This document shows positions 45,396 to 54,949 of a DNA stretch of 64,000 nucleotides, piece by piece. Made by a program: the position numbers and the translations under genes. Source of the stretch: Chitinophagaceae bacterium (lineage in GTDB: Bacteria > Bacteroidota > Bacteroidia > Chitinophagales > Chitinophagaceae). Each line of letters starts with the position of its first letter. Position 1 is the stretch's first letter. The notes beneath the pieces were generated by a model. It was not told the DNA's origin. It ran no database searches and saw only the letters and a list, made by a program, of their open reading frames with translations. The stretch spans positions 1,224,501 to 1,288,500 of the forward strand of contig JADKJX010000001.1 in NCBI GenBank assembly GCA_016720775.1. The letters run 5' to 3'.

Positions 45396-45935
45396 TCAAA
45401 TGAGGTATTTCTCCAATTCAGTTGGCGACCCGATCACTACAAACCTGTCTTCAATATTATCATACAGGAAGCCTTCTTTTTGCATCACTTTTGCTAAAGA
45501 AAGTAAATGATCGTAGAAGCCTGCTGTATTCAGGATGAATATTTTTTTATCGTGAATGCTCAACTGGTTCCAGGTAACCATCTCAAAGAATTCATCCATC
45601 GTTCCAAAACCTCCGGGCAATATGATGGCAGCATCGCATTTTTCGTAAAGCATTTTTTTACGGGTGTGCATATTGTCTACAACGATCAGTTCGGTAATTC
45701 CCTCGTGATGTACTTCCCTGTCTTTTAATATGGAAGGAATGATGCCGGTTACTTTTCCGCCTTTCGCCAGCGTGGCATTGGATACAATACCCATGATGCC
45801 TACATTGCCTCCGCCATAAATAAGCGTGATATTTTTTTCTGCAAGCATATATCCGAGTTCTTTTGCCTGTTCTTTAAATAAGGGATTGTTACCCGTTTTA
45901 GAACCACAAAAAACCGCCAGTGCTTTTATCTTCAT
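45396..45935 (-). CDS. LOG family (TIGR00730) Rossmann-fold protein
   Basis: 179 residues. Motifs GGGNVGIMG (about 40-48) and PGGFGTMDEFFE (about 107-118) match the LOG family, whose tested members hydrolyse cytokinin riboside 5'-phosphates or related nucleotides. In non-plant-associated bacteria the physiological role is poorly known. It is convergent with the barrel-protein gene (2-bp gap) and divergent from the symporter. Confidence 0.9.
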   Translation of the reverse strand: MKIKALAVFCGSKTGNNPLFKEQAKELGYMLAEKNITLIYGGGNVGIMGIVSNATLAKGGKVTGIIPSILKDREVHHEGITELIVVDNMHTRKKMLYEKCDAAIILPGGFGTMDEFFEMVTWNQLSIHDKKIFILNTAGFYDHLLSLAKVMQKEGFLYDNIEDRFVVIGSPTELEKYLI

Positions 45936-46012
45936 AAAACTTTATCAGTTATTTCAGGCAAAGACACGATATTTTCTCTAAATTGAATTTTATTTTTACG
46001 TAAACGCTGTCT

Positions 46013-47536
46013 ATGTCGCCCATTCTGATGTTCTCGTTTGTAATAGGTTATTTTGCGCTGTTGCTGGGGGTTGCTTATTTCACTTCCCGCAATTCCAACA
46101 ACGAATCTTTTTTTATCGGCAACCGCAACAGCAACTGGATGCTGGTGGCGTTTGGCATGATCGGCACATCTCTCAGCGGGGTAACTTTTGTAAGCGTGCC
46201 GGGTGGTGTAGGGAGCGGAAATTTTTATTATTTCCAGATCGTACTTGGCTATTTGATCGGGTACATGGTCATTGCTTTTGTATTGATCCCGTTGTATTAC
46301 CGGATGAACCTTACGTCCATTTACACCTACCTGGAAAAGCGTTTTGGAATAAATGCCCATAAAGCGGGTGCGTTCTTTTTCATATTGTCACGGGTGGTAG
46401 GGGCTACGGCCCGCTTATACCTGGTGATCAGCATCCTTCAACTATTTATTTTCGACAAACTGAAGATCCCTTTTGAAGTAACGGCTTTCGTGATCTTATT
46501 GCTCATCCTGCTGTACACCTTTGAAGGCGGCGTAAAAACAATTATTTATACCGATACGTTGCAAACAACCGGCATGCTGCTTGGCCTGGTGGTTTGCATC
46601 ATTGTTATTATCAAAGCCATGGGACTTGATTTTGGAAGTACCTTATCCCTTTTAAATGAGAAAGGATACACCAAAATTTTTAATACCGATGTAAAAGCCG
46701 GCTCCTTCTTTCTGAAGCATATCATCGGCGGAATGTTCATTGCCATTGCAATGACGGGGCTTGACCAGGAGATGATGCAAAAAAACATCAGTGTTAAGAA
46801 CATTAAAGATTCCCAGAAAAATATCATGTCATTTACAGCGGTATTGATGGTGGTGAATTTCCTGTTTTTGTTTTTAGGCGGCATCCTTTATCTGTATGCC
46901 GGCACAAATAATATTAAAGTTGCACCCGATGATCTTTTTCCAACCATTGCATTGAGTGATGCATTCAGCGGGTCGATCGGCATTATTTTCATCATTGCGC
47001 TGATATCGGCGCTCTTCCCGAGTGTGGATGGTGCTATCACCTCCCTTACTTCCTGTTTTTGCATTGACATTCTGGGGATCAATAAAAAAGAGGGAACCGA
47101 AAAAGAAAAGAAACGGACAAGACTTAAAGTGCATTTCACTTTTGCTGTTGTGTTCTTTTTGATGGTCCTCATTTTTAAGGCCATTAATGATAAACTGATC
47201 ATAGACTTTATTTTGAAATTTGCCGGTATTACTTACGGGCCGTTGCTTGGACTGTTCTCTTTCGGTATATTAACAAAAAGGCAATTGAATGATAAACTGA
47301 TCTGGACCGTTTGTATCATCGCTCCGCTGGTAGCCCTGGGGCTTGATATGATGAGCAGCCCGGAGTGGTACGAAAAGAAACTGCATGTTTCCCTGGGAGT
47401 AAAATCAATTTCAGATAGCTTATTCAATGGGTATAAGATCGGGAATGAGTTGATCTTAATAAACGGAATGCTTACCTTCTTTGGATTGTGGCTGATCTCT
47501 AAAAAAGGCGGCAGCAAAGCCGATATTTCTCTGTAA
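46013..47536 (+). CDS. sodium:solute symporter family protein
   Basis: 507-residue inner-membrane protein with about 13 hydrophobic helices of the SSS/LeuT-fold family. Typical stretches are FFIGNRNSNWMLVAFGMIGTSLSGVTF (second helix with the Na+-site serines) and GLDQEMMQKNISVKNIKDSQKN. The substrate (sugar, sialic acid, proline, inositol and others in the family) cannot be read from the sequence. The gap to the next gene is 89 bp with a hairpin. Confidence 0.88.
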   Translation: MSPILMFSFVIGYFALLLGVAYFTSRNSNNESFFIGNRNSNWMLVAFGMIGTSLSGVTFVSVPGGVGSGNFYYFQIVLGYLIGYMVIAFVLIPLYYRMNLTSIYTYLEKRFGINAHKAGAFFFILSRVVGATARLYLVISILQLFIFDKLKIPFEVTAFVILLLILLYTFEGGVKTIIYTDTLQTTGMLLGLVVCIIVIIKAMGLDFGSTLSLLNEKGYTKIFNTDVKAGSFFLKHIIGGMFIAIAMTGLDQEMMQKNISVKNIKDSQKNIMSFTAVLMVVNFLFLFLGGILYLYAGTNNIKVAPDDLFPTIALSDAFSGSIGIIFIIALISALFPSVDGAITSLTSCFCIDILGINKKEGTEKEKKRTRLKVHFTFAVVFFLMVLIFKAINDKLIIDFILKFAGITYGPLLGLFSFGILTKRQLNDKLIWTVCIIAPLVALGLDMMSSPEWYEKKLHVSLGVKSISDSLFNGYKIGNELILINGMLTFFGLWLISKKGGSKADISL

Positions 47537-47554
47537 CTTAGCAACGTTAGTAAG

Positions 47555-47600
47555 TGCCATTCTACGCTTTTAAAAGCAGTAGGATGGCATTGTGTTTTTA
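47555..47600 (+). terminator. probable terminator after the symporter gene
   Basis: TGCCATTCTAC plus GCTTTT pairs with AAAAGC and GTAGGATGGCA, with one G-T pair and one bulged A, followed by a T-rich stretch (TTGTGTTTTTA). It is a long imperfect hairpin with little loop. Confidence 0.55.
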
Positions 47601-47625
47601 AGATCGAGGCAGGTAAAATATTTTT

Positions 47626-48264
47626 ATGGAATTGATGAATCTGAAGGCGGAAGAATATGCAAAACTTCATACCACCCGGTTGGATATTGTTTTGCAGGAA
47701 ATAGAAGACCATACATTGGCCAATCATCCGCATGCGCAAATGCTGAGCGGGCATGTACAGGGAAAAGTACTTGAAATGTTGAGCCGGATGATAAAGCCAG
47801 AAAAGATCCTGGAGATAGGAACATTTACCGGCTTCAGTGCCCTGTGTTTGGCAAAGGGTTTGCAGCCCGGGGGGAAACTGCATACAATAGAATTAAGAGA
47901 AGATGATGCAGCAACTGCCGGAAATTATTTTAAGCAGGCCGGGGAAACAGAAAAGATCGAACTGCATGTTGGCGATGCATTAGAGATCATTCCAACCTTA
48001 CAGGAAACCTGGGACCTTGTTTTCATTGATGCAGATAAAGTGAATTATATTAACTATTACGAATTAACTTTGCCATCGGTAAAAAAAGGAGGCTGGATAC
48101 TGGCAGATAATGTGCTCTTCCACGGCGAAGTGCTGGAAGAAAATGTGAAGGGGAAAAATGCAAAAGCGATCACAGCATTCAATGATCACGTGAAGAAAGA
48201 CGGGCGGGTACAACAGGCTATGTTAACCATACGGGATGGCCTTTTACTGATTCAAAAGCAATAA
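47626..48264 (+). CDS. class I SAM-dependent O-methyltransferase
   Basis: 212 residues of the catechol/caffeoyl-CoA O-methyltransferase family (YrrM-like). The SAM-binding loop is ILEIGTFTGFSALCLAKGL (about 64-82); acidic residues for metal and substrate are in DLVFIDADKVNYINYYE and ADNVLFHGE. Bacterial relatives act on catechols or tRNA wobble hydroxyuridine. The sequence alone does not choose between these. The glucosaminidase gene starts 4 bp downstream, so co-transcription is likely, but no functional tie is evident. Confidence 0.9.
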   Translation: MELMNLKAEEYAKLHTTRLDIVLQEIEDHTLANHPHAQMLSGHVQGKVLEMLSRMIKPEKILEIGTFTGFSALCLAKGLQPGGKLHTIELREDDAATAGNYFKQAGETEKIELHVGDALEIIPTLQETWDLVFIDADKVNYINYYELTLPSVKKGGWILADNVLFHGEVLEENVKGKNAKAITAFNDHVKKDGRVQQAMLTIRDGLLLIQKQ

Positions 48265-48268
48265 CGGA

Positions 48269-49408
48269 ATGAACAGATTTATAATAGCAATATTGTTTTC
48301 TTTTATCTCGGGTGCAGCTGTGGCGCAGCGGATATCTATTGAGGAGTATGTTGACCAGTTCAAGGATATTGCGATGAGTGAAATGAAACGGTCCGGTGTT
48401 CCGGCGGCCATTACCCTGGCACAGGGCATCCTGGAATCGGAAAACGGCAACGGCGACCTGGTGAAAAAATCGAACAACCATTTTGGAATTAAATGTAAAA
48501 GCACCTGGGAAGGCGAAAGCGTGAACCATGATGACGATGCAGAAGGCGAATGTTTCAGGGCCTATGACAGTGCTGCACAGAGTTACCGTGACCACAGTGA
48601 TTTTTTACGGGGCAATAAGCGGTATGCATCTTTATTCAGCCTGGATGCAGATGATTATAAGGGATGGGCGAAGGGATTGAAGAGAGCAGGATATGCCACC
48701 AATCCCAGGTACCCGGAATTGCTTATCAAATACATTGAACAGTACAACCTGCAGCAATATACCTTGTTCGTATTAAATAACACGCCATCGGCAGACATAG
48801 CAAAAGCGAATGAAGAGAAAGCTGACGTATCAACTTCTGCGGAGATAAAAGCAGAAAAAGCGGTTGTAACGGAAGAAGCTGTTGCAATAACCGGTGACCC
48901 GAACAAGACCATTACCATAAATAACAGCAAATGTGTTTTTGTAAATAAGGGAACTTCATTATTAGCACTGGCCACAAAGCATAACATCAACCTGAATAAA
49001 CTGATGGAGTATAACGACCTGCTTGAAGAAGGCATACTTAAAAAGGACCAGTATATTTTCCTGCAAAGAAAATCAAAGACAGGCGAAAAAGAATACTATA
49101 TTGTACAACCCGGAGAAACGGTGCATGATGTGGCGCAGAAGAACGGCATACAGCTCCGATACCTGCAGGAATATAATGACCTGCAGCGGATAGAAGCAAT
49201 GCCGGCAAATACAAAACTGTTTCTTCAGCCCGGGCTAAAAGCAGTAAATGCGAAAGAACCGAAAGTAAAAATGCATACGGTTGAACCAAAGGAAGGATTG
49301 TATGCCATTGCCCGCAAGTATAACGTAACCGTGCAGCAACTAAAGGAATGGAATAAGCTTAGTGGCAATGAACTGAAGGTTGGACAGGAAATAATTGTAT
49401 CAAAGTAA
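48269..49408 (+). CDS. peptidoglycan glucosaminidase with three LysM domains
   Basis: 379 residues. Signal peptide (1-19, ending AVAQ), a glucosaminidase domain (about 25-170) with ITLAQGILESENGNG carrying the catalytic glutamate and NNHFGIKCKSTWEGES, then a linker and three LysM modules (about 205-260, 270-318 and 332-379; the last reads MHTVEPKEGLYAIARKYNV). The enzyme should cut N-acetylglucosaminyl bonds in the cell wall during growth or division, with LysM domains binding glycan. Confidence 0.92.
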   Translation: MNRFIIAILFSFISGAAVAQRISIEEYVDQFKDIAMSEMKRSGVPAAITLAQGILESENGNGDLVKKSNNHFGIKCKSTWEGESVNHDDDAEGECFRAYDSAAQSYRDHSDFLRGNKRYASLFSLDADDYKGWAKGLKRAGYATNPRYPELLIKYIEQYNLQQYTLFVLNNTPSADIAKANEEKADVSTSAEIKAEKAVVTEEAVAITGDPNKTITINNSKCVFVNKGTSLLALATKHNINLNKLMEYNDLLEEGILKKDQYIFLQRKSKTGEKEYYIVQPGETVHDVAQKNGIQLRYLQEYNDLQRIEAMPANTKLFLQPGLKAVNAKEPKVKMHTVEPKEGLYAIARKYNVTVQQLKEWNKLSGNELKVGQEIIVSK

Positions 49409-49447
49409 TTCATCATAGCCTGCAACAGGCACTAAACTTTAACCCCC

Positions 49448-49984
49448 ATGGTGATCCAGGTATTGGATAAAAAATTTCAGCCGTATATAAAGGCAGAGCA
49501 GATCAAGGAAGAAGTGGCCCGCCTTGGCGCCCAGATCAATGCAGAATATACAGGGAAGAATCCGTTGTTCATTGCCATACTTAATGGCTCTTTTATGTTT
49601 GCATCCGATCTTTTTAAAGAACTTACGGTTGATGCAGAAATATGCTTTATTAAACTGGCTTCTTACAAAGGCACAAAATCCACCGGCAATGTTATTACGT
49701 CCATTGGCCTGGATGAATCGCTGAAGGGGAGGCACGTGATCATTGTGGAAGATATTGTTGATACCGGTAAAACGCTGTATGAATTTTTACCACAGCTTAC
49801 AAACCAACAGCCGGCCAGCTTAAAGATAGCTGCGTTGCTGCATAAACCGGAGGCACTCGCTTTTCCGCTTACCATTGATTACCTTGGTTTTACCGTGCCG
49901 AATAAGTTTTTACTGGGATATGGCCTGGATTATGACGGGCATGGACGAAACCTGAAGGAAATATACCAGTTGGTCGGGGACTGA
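49448..49984 (+). CDS. hpt: hypoxanthine phosphoribosyltransferase
   Basis: 178 residues, the family length. The PRPP loop VIIVEDIVDTGKTLYEF (about 98-114) is diagnostic for type I phosphoribosyltransferases; LLGYGLDYDGHGRNLKEIY near the C-terminus matches the hpt active-site segment. It salvages hypoxanthine (and guanine) to the nucleotide in the cytoplasm. It stands as a single gene with 39 bp before and 71 bp after. Confidence 0.95.
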   Translation: MVIQVLDKKFQPYIKAEQIKEEVARLGAQINAEYTGKNPLFIAILNGSFMFASDLFKELTVDAEICFIKLASYKGTKSTGNVITSIGLDESLKGRHVIIVEDIVDTGKTLYEFLPQLTNQQPASLKIAALLHKPEALAFPLTIDYLGFTVPNKFLLGYGLDYDGHGRNLKEIYQLVGD

Positions 49985-50055
49985 CCGGGCAACATTACCG
50001 GTGGAAAAGATGTCTTGGAAGGGATAGAACTATTTTTTATAAATAGCCTGCTATA

Positions 50056-51825
50056 TTGAAAAAGCTGTTTGCCTATATTCCGTTACTTCTGGTGGTTTTA
50101 ACCACGAATGCCCAGTATTATTTACGTGGCGAGATCACTGATGAAAAAAATCAACCGCTGCAAAGTGTAAAGATCCTCCTTCATTCAAAGAACCAGCTTT
50201 TTTTTTCGGGAACGACCGGTGGTTTTGGTATTACTACCAATAAGCCGTACGATTCACTTACATTGACCATGGAAGGATATGAATCGAAGTCGCTGCGGGT
50301 AAACTGCGATCAATGGCAATACATTACCATGAAAGTGTTGCCCTCCAATGTTAACCGCAACCGGCCTAAACTGATCTCTGTAACAAAGAACATGGATCAC
50401 AGCTCGAGGGTTAAATGGTATATAGACAATGAAACGTATTTTCAACTGGTGGAGAATGAATACGTGAATGCGGTCAAATACCCCAATACCGGGTTTTCAC
50501 TGAATGTAAACAAAGCTTCTTACAGCAATGTGCGGCGGTTCATCAACATGCAAAGCACGGTGCCACCTGATGCGGTACGAACAGAGGAGATCATAAATTA
50601 TTTCAACCTGCACTACCGGGAACCTGAAGGAAATGATCTCTTTCGCCTGGAATCACAACTCACTTCCTGCCCCTGGGATGCAGAGAAGATGTTGCTTGTA
50701 CTGAATGTTAATGCCCGTAAGCTGGATATGAATAAAATACCGCCGGGCAATTTTGTTTTCCTGATCGATGCATCGGGAAGCATGGATATGCCCAACCGGC
50801 TTCCATTGCTCAAAGCAGCCTTCCAGATGTTTGTAAAAAATCTCCGGGCAATTGATACTGTCTCTATCGTAACCTACGGTGGCACAGTAGGTATCTGGCT
50901 GCAACCAACCAGCGGAGCTGAGAAGGAAAAAATAATCAAATCGATTGAAGAGCTCACTGCAATAGGTGATACGCCTGGCCAGTCGGCCATCATGGCGGCA
51001 TATACATTGGCGAATAAAACTTTTATAAAGGGGGGAAGCAACCGGGTTATTCTTGCAACGGATGGAGACTTTAATGTAGGAGTTTCTTCTGAAAAAGAAC
51101 TGGAAGAACTGATAACGAAGGAAAGACAAAGTGGGGTCTATCTTACCTGTCTTGGTGTAGGCATGGGAAATTTCAAGGATTCAAAATTAGAGACACTGGC
51201 AAAAAGAGGGAATGGCAATTATGCGTACATCGATGACATAAAAGAAGCAGAAAAAATTTTAGTGAAAGAGCTTACGCAAACCTTTTATGCAGTGGCTGAT
51301 GATGTTTTTTTAAATATACAGTTCAATTCCGGCCTTGTTAAAGAATACCGCCTGATCGGGTTTGACAACCGCCGGGATGCCGTGGCCGACAGCAGCATTG
51401 ACCTGGAAGGAGGGGAGGTGGGCAGTGGGAACAATGTATTGGCTTATTTTGAGATCGTTCCTGCTACCGACCAGCTTTTTAAGGAAGTTACGTTTGTAAA
51501 GGATAAAATAGCCACCGTGGATATGCGCTACAGCCTTTGTAACGATACTACCCACCTGCGTTTTATAAGAGATTGCCCGGCAAATTTTTTAGAATTTAAG
51601 AATATTGATAAGGAACTTCAGTTTGCAACAGCTGTAGCCATGTTCGGCCTTAAAGTAAAGCAATCAAAATATATTAAAAACGCCGAGTGGGTGGATATAA
51701 AAAATATCGCTTCTGAATCCTATAATCCCGGAAGTTTTCTCCAGGCAGAATTTCTGCAATTGGTAGATAAGGCCGAAGCCATTTATTCCAAAAAGAAAAA
51801 GAAAAAAGGGAAATCAAACGATTAA
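50056..51825 (+). CDS. VWA domain protein of the YfbK type with carboxypeptidase-like N-domain
   Basis: 589 residues. The start is a TTG at 50056 leading into a signal peptide (ending TNAQ). Domains: carboxypeptidase-regulatory-like (about 22-100, LRGEITDEKNQPLQSV), a YfbK N-terminal domain (about 125-215, TVPPDAVRTEEIINYF), a von Willebrand A domain (about 225-400) with intact MIDAS residues in LIDASGSMD, and a C-terminal DUF3520-like part (about 410-585, EYRLIGFDNRRDAV). It is exported and may act in metal-dependent protein binding in the envelope. The C-terminal KKKKKKGKSND is very basic. Its stop shares TTAA with the dnaJ stop. Confidence 0.88.
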   Translation: MKKLFAYIPLLLVVLTTNAQYYLRGEITDEKNQPLQSVKILLHSKNQLFFSGTTGGFGITTNKPYDSLTLTMEGYESKSLRVNCDQWQYITMKVLPSNVNRNRPKLISVTKNMDHSSRVKWYIDNETYFQLVENEYVNAVKYPNTGFSLNVNKASYSNVRRFINMQSTVPPDAVRTEEIINYFNLHYREPEGNDLFRLESQLTSCPWDAEKMLLVLNVNARKLDMNKIPPGNFVFLIDASGSMDMPNRLPLLKAAFQMFVKNLRAIDTVSIVTYGGTVGIWLQPTSGAEKEKIIKSIEELTAIGDTPGQSAIMAAYTLANKTFIKGGSNRVILATDGDFNVGVSSEKELEELITKERQSGVYLTCLGVGMGNFKDSKLETLAKRGNGNYAYIDDIKEAEKILVKELTQTFYAVADDVFLNIQFNSGLVKEYRLIGFDNRRDAVADSSIDLEGGEVGSGNNVLAYFEIVPATDQLFKEVTFVKDKIATVDMRYSLCNDTTHLRFIRDCPANFLEFKNIDKELQFATAVAMFGLKVKQSKYIKNAEWVDIKNIASESYNPGSFLQAEFLQLVDKAEAIYSKKKKKKGKSND

Positions 51826-52994
51826 GAAAACATCTCTCTTACTTTATCAAAGAAAGACTTATCATTTTTCTCAGGCTTGGGCTTAAAGTTTTCAGACAAC
51901 TGCATTTTTTCCAGCATCTTCTTTTCTTCATCCGAAACGTGCTGTGGCGTCCATACATTTACCTGTATCAACTGATCGCCTTTTTCGTAGCTGTTTACAT
52001 TTGGAAAACCTTTTCCTTTAAGCCGGAATATTTTTCCGCTTTGTGTGCCGGGTGGTATCTTGATCTTTGCCCTGCCGTCAATGGTAGGCACTTCTACCTG
52101 TGTGCCAAATACGGCATCGGGGATAGAGATATGTAAGTCGTAGGCCACGTTCAGGCCATCTCTGTGTAATTGCGGGTGTGCTTCTTCTTCTATCAGTACG
52201 ATCAGGTCTCCGGAAGAACCGCCTCTTTCTCCGGCATTTCCCCGGCCGCTTAAACTAAGTTGCATTCCTTCCTGCACACCAGCGGGAATATCGATCGTTA
52301 CTGTTTCCTCGCCATAAACTCTTCCGTCTCCTTTGCAGGCGGTGCATTTGTGTGTAACGGTGCTTCCCTCGCCATTACAGGTTGGGCAAGTAGTTACGGT
52401 TTGCATCTGTCCCAGGAAAGTATTCTGTACCCGTCGCACTTGTCCGCTTCCGCCACAGGTGCCACAGGTTTGTATGCTGTTCTTATCTTTTGCCCCGCTG
52501 CCGTTGCAGGTATTGCAGAGCACGTATTTTTTTACCTTGATCGTCTTTTGTGTTCCCTTTGCGATTTCTTCAAAATTGAGTTTGATCTTCACCCTCAGGT
52601 TACTGCCGCGCTGGCCACGGCTTCTTCCGCCTGAACTTCTTCTGCCGCTGTTTCCGCCAAAGAAACTGCCGAAAGGATTATCGTCTCCGAAAATATCACC
52701 AAACTGGCTGAAGATATCATCCATATTCATACCGCCGCCACCGCTGTAACCACCACCGCCACGGCCCGGGCTAAATGCCTGGTGACCGAAGCGATCGTAT
52801 TGCGCTCTTTTATCTGCATCGCTCAGTACTTCATACGCTTCCGCTGCTTCCTTGAATTTTTCTTCCGCTGCTTTATCTCCAGGGTTACGGTCGGGGTGAA
52901 ATTGCATGGCAACCTTGCGGTATGCTTTTTTAATTTCATCCTGTGTTGAACTTTTGGATACACCCAGTATTTCGTAAAAATCTTTCTTCGACAT
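51822..52994 (-). CDS. dnaJ: chaperone protein DnaJ
   Basis: 390 residues. J domain with the HPD tripeptide (FHPDRNP, about 33), a glycine/phenylalanine-rich region, and four CxxCxGxG-type zinc motifs (CNTCNGSG, CGTCGGSG, CPTCNGEG, CTACKGDG, about 155-225), then the C-terminal substrate-binding domains. It stimulates DnaK ATPase and delivers unfolded proteins. grpE lies 72 bp upstream on the same strand, as in many Bacteroidota. The last four bases overlap the convergent VWA gene. Confidence 0.97.
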   Translation of the reverse strand: MSKKDFYEILGVSKSSTQDEIKKAYRKVAMQFHPDRNPGDKAAEEKFKEAAEAYEVLSDADKRAQYDRFGHQAFSPGRGGGGYSGGGGMNMDDIFSQFGDIFGDDNPFGSFFGGNSGRRSSGGRSRGQRGSNLRVKIKLNFEEIAKGTQKTIKVKKYVLCNTCNGSGAKDKNSIQTCGTCGGSGQVRRVQNTFLGQMQTVTTCPTCNGEGSTVTHKCTACKGDGRVYGEETVTIDIPAGVQEGMQLSLSGRGNAGERGGSSGDLIVLIEEEAHPQLHRDGLNVAYDLHISIPDAVFGTQVEVPTIDGRAKIKIPPGTQSGKIFRLKGKGFPNVNSYEKGDQLIQVNVWTPQHVSDEEKKMLEKMQLSENFKPKPEKNDKSFFDKVREMFS

Positions 52995-53066
52995 TTCTTA
53001 GATCTTGGTATTGTGTAAAACTACTTTGATTTTCTTGCTCCGGTTCCCCCTTTAGGGATAGGGGCA

Positions 53067-53615
53067 TTATTTGCCAACCACCACTTTTGCAAAGCGGATT
53101 ATTTTATCATTGAGGTAGTATCCTTTTTCAATCTCATCCACTACTTTGCCCTTCTTTTTTTCGGGTACTTCTATTTCGGTGATGGCTTCATGTTTCTCCA
53201 CATCAAAATCGGTGTTGATACTTTCCATTGCTTTCAGGCCTTTTGCCTGCAAGGTATTTTTCAGTTTATTAAATACTAACTGAACTCCTTTTTTATTGGT
53301 GGCAATGTCGTCGCTTTCGTCTAATTGTTTTTCAGCCCGCTCGCAATCATCCAGCACTTCCAGCAGTGAGGTGATCACGTCTTTACCGGCTGTTTGTATC
53401 AGTTCGATTTTTTCCTTTGCATTGCGGCGCTTAAAATTATCAAACTCTGCAAAAAGGCGCAGGTATTTATCCTTCTGCTCCTGTAATTCAGCCTGTATCT
53501 TTTCCAGGGCATCTTCGCCCCCGGGGTTGCTCAAATGGGTATTTCCGGGCACATCGGCATCGGCATTAATGTTCATTTCTTCATTTTCCTGCGTCATTGT
53601 TTCTTTTTCTTCCAT
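53067..53615 (-). CDS. grpE: nucleotide exchange factor GrpE
   Basis: 182 residues. An acidic disordered N-terminus (about 1-45), a long coiled coil (about 45-95; LQEQKDKYLRLFAEFDNFKRR) and the C-terminal beta domain (TDFDVEKHEAITEIEVPEKKKGKVVDE) are all present. It releases ADP from DnaK. The ATG at 53615 is preferred; an internal ATG at codon 7 is possible. It is transcribed toward dnaJ from the promoter at 53639-53668. Confidence 0.96.
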   Translation of the reverse strand: MEEKETMTQENEEMNINADADVPGNTHLSNPGGEDALEKIQAELQEQKDKYLRLFAEFDNFKRRNAKEKIELIQTAGKDVITSLLEVLDDCERAEKQLDESDDIATNKKGVQLVFNKLKNTLQAKGLKAMESINTDFDVEKHEAITEIEVPEKKKGKVVDEIEKGYYLNDKIIRFAKVVVGK

Positions 53616-53638
53616 ATACGGGATTTAAAAATTGGTTG

Positions 53639-53668
53639 CGAAGGTACAACAGTCAAACATTTTGCCAA
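53639..53668 (-). promoter_or_regulatory. grpE-dnaJ promoter
   Basis: On the minus strand TTG (53668-53666), 19 bp, then TACCTTCG (53646-53639), one base off the -7 consensus. It lies 23 bp before the grpE start codon. Confidence 0.55.
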
Positions 53669-53743
53669 GCCCCATATTGCGGTCAAATTGACAAAAAACA
53701 AACGAATAACCGGCTTAAGCAGCATACTCTATGACAGGGATGT

Positions 53744-53751
53744 TACCTTTG
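53744..53751 (+). promoter_or_regulatory. -7 promoter box of the RlmI-like gene, leaderless spacing
   Basis: TACCTTTG, an exact match, exactly four bases before the ATG at 53756. The spacing equals that at mnmE. No TTG at -33. Confidence 0.55.
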
Positions 53752-53755
53752 CGCC

Positions 53756-54937
53756 ATGAAGAGCATTTTTTTGAATAAAAAAATAAGCCGGCGGGTGGAG
53801 TTGGGCCATCCCTGGATATTCGCCAATGAGGTAAATACCGGTAAGGCGCTGGATGCGGCGGCGAAGGCAGGAGAGATCGTAAATGTATTTACCCACGATA
53901 AAAAATTCATTGGCCGGGGTTATATAAACCCAAAATCGCAGATCATGGTGCGGCTGCTTACGAGGGATAAGGACGACGTGATCAATGAGGAATTCTTTCT
54001 GAACCGGATCCAAAAGGCCTGGGAATACCGACAGAAGATCGGGTATACAGAAAACTGCCGGCTTGTTTATGGCGAGGCCGATGATATGCCCCAATTGATC
54101 ATCGACAAATTCAACGACTATTTTGTGATCCAAACGCTGGCTTTGGGAATAGATGTCTGGAAACCGGCCATCGTAAAAGCCATCGGAAAAATATTCAGCC
54201 CCAAAGGTATTTACGAACGGAACGATGTGCCGGTGAGAGAACTGGAGGGACTGGAACAGCACAAAGGATTTTTATCTAAAGAATTTGATACCAACATCAT
54301 CATTACCGAGAATGGGATAAAATTTCATGTAGATATTGCCAATGGACAAAAGACAGGGTTCTTTTTAGACCAGCAGGATAACCGGCGGGCCATCCGGTAT
54401 ATTGTTAAGGATGCTGATGTGCTTGGGGCTTTCTGTTATACGGGTTCCTTTGAAATAAGTGCGGCTCATTATGGCGCCAGGTCGGTCCTGGGACTGGATA
54501 TTTCTCAAAGCGCTATTGATATGTGCAATAAAAATGCGGCGCTTAATGGCCTTGAAAATACCTGCAGGTTTGAATGTGTGAATGCGTTTGATGTGCTGAA
54601 GGAATGGACAAAGGAAGGGAAGCAATGGGATGTAGTAATGCTCGACCCGCCATCATTTACCAAAAGCAGGGCAACCATTGATAAAGCCGTTGCCGGTTAC
54701 AAAGAAATTAACTTAAGAGGGATGAAGTTGGTGAAGCCGGGGGGCTTCCTGGTTACGTCAAGTTGCACCAATCTTGTGCCGCCTGAATTGTTCCTTAACA
54801 TAATTCAGATGGCTGCTAACGATGCGAAAAGAAAAATAAGGCAGGTTACTTTTAATGCCCAATCTGCCGATCACCCGGTTATACACGGACAGGAAAATAC
54901 GCAATACCTGAAATTCTTAATAGTACAAGTGATGTAA
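53756..54937 (+). CDS. class I SAM-dependent rRNA methyltransferase (RlmI-like)
   Basis: 393 residues. N-terminal PUA domain (about 1-75, SRRVELGHPWIFANEV), a central RlmI-like domain (about 80-180, QLIIDKFNDYFVIQTLALGID) and a Rossmann methyltransferase (about 185-393) with GAFCYTGSFEISAAHYGA, VLGLDISQSAI and the catalytic-type VMLDPPSFTKS. E. coli RlmI methylates C1962 of 23S rRNA at carbon 5; the same target is likely but unproved. ATG fixed by homology and by the promoter box. Confidence 0.93.
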   Translation: MKSIFLNKKISRRVELGHPWIFANEVNTGKALDAAAKAGEIVNVFTHDKKFIGRGYINPKSQIMVRLLTRDKDDVINEEFFLNRIQKAWEYRQKIGYTENCRLVYGEADDMPQLIIDKFNDYFVIQTLALGIDVWKPAIVKAIGKIFSPKGIYERNDVPVRELEGLEQHKGFLSKEFDTNIIITENGIKFHVDIANGQKTGFFLDQQDNRRAIRYIVKDADVLGAFCYTGSFEISAAHYGARSVLGLDISQSAIDMCNKNAALNGLENTCRFECVNAFDVLKEWTKEGKQWDVVMLDPPSFTKSRATIDKAVAGYKEINLRGMKLVKPGGFLVTSSCTNLVPPELFLNIIQMAANDAKRKIRQVTFNAQSADHPVIHGQENTQYLKFLIVQVM

Positions 54938-54949
54938 AAAGGAGGGAAG

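Noticed and set aside
47233..47883. 216-codon minus-strand open frame across the symporter end and methyltransferase start
   Set aside because: It spans two well-supported plus-strand genes and their gap and has low-complexity aromatic composition; it is a shadow.
53729..54262. 177-codon minus-strand open frame opposite the RlmI-like gene
   Set aside because: The plus strand has family motifs over the same stretch and the minus frame has none.
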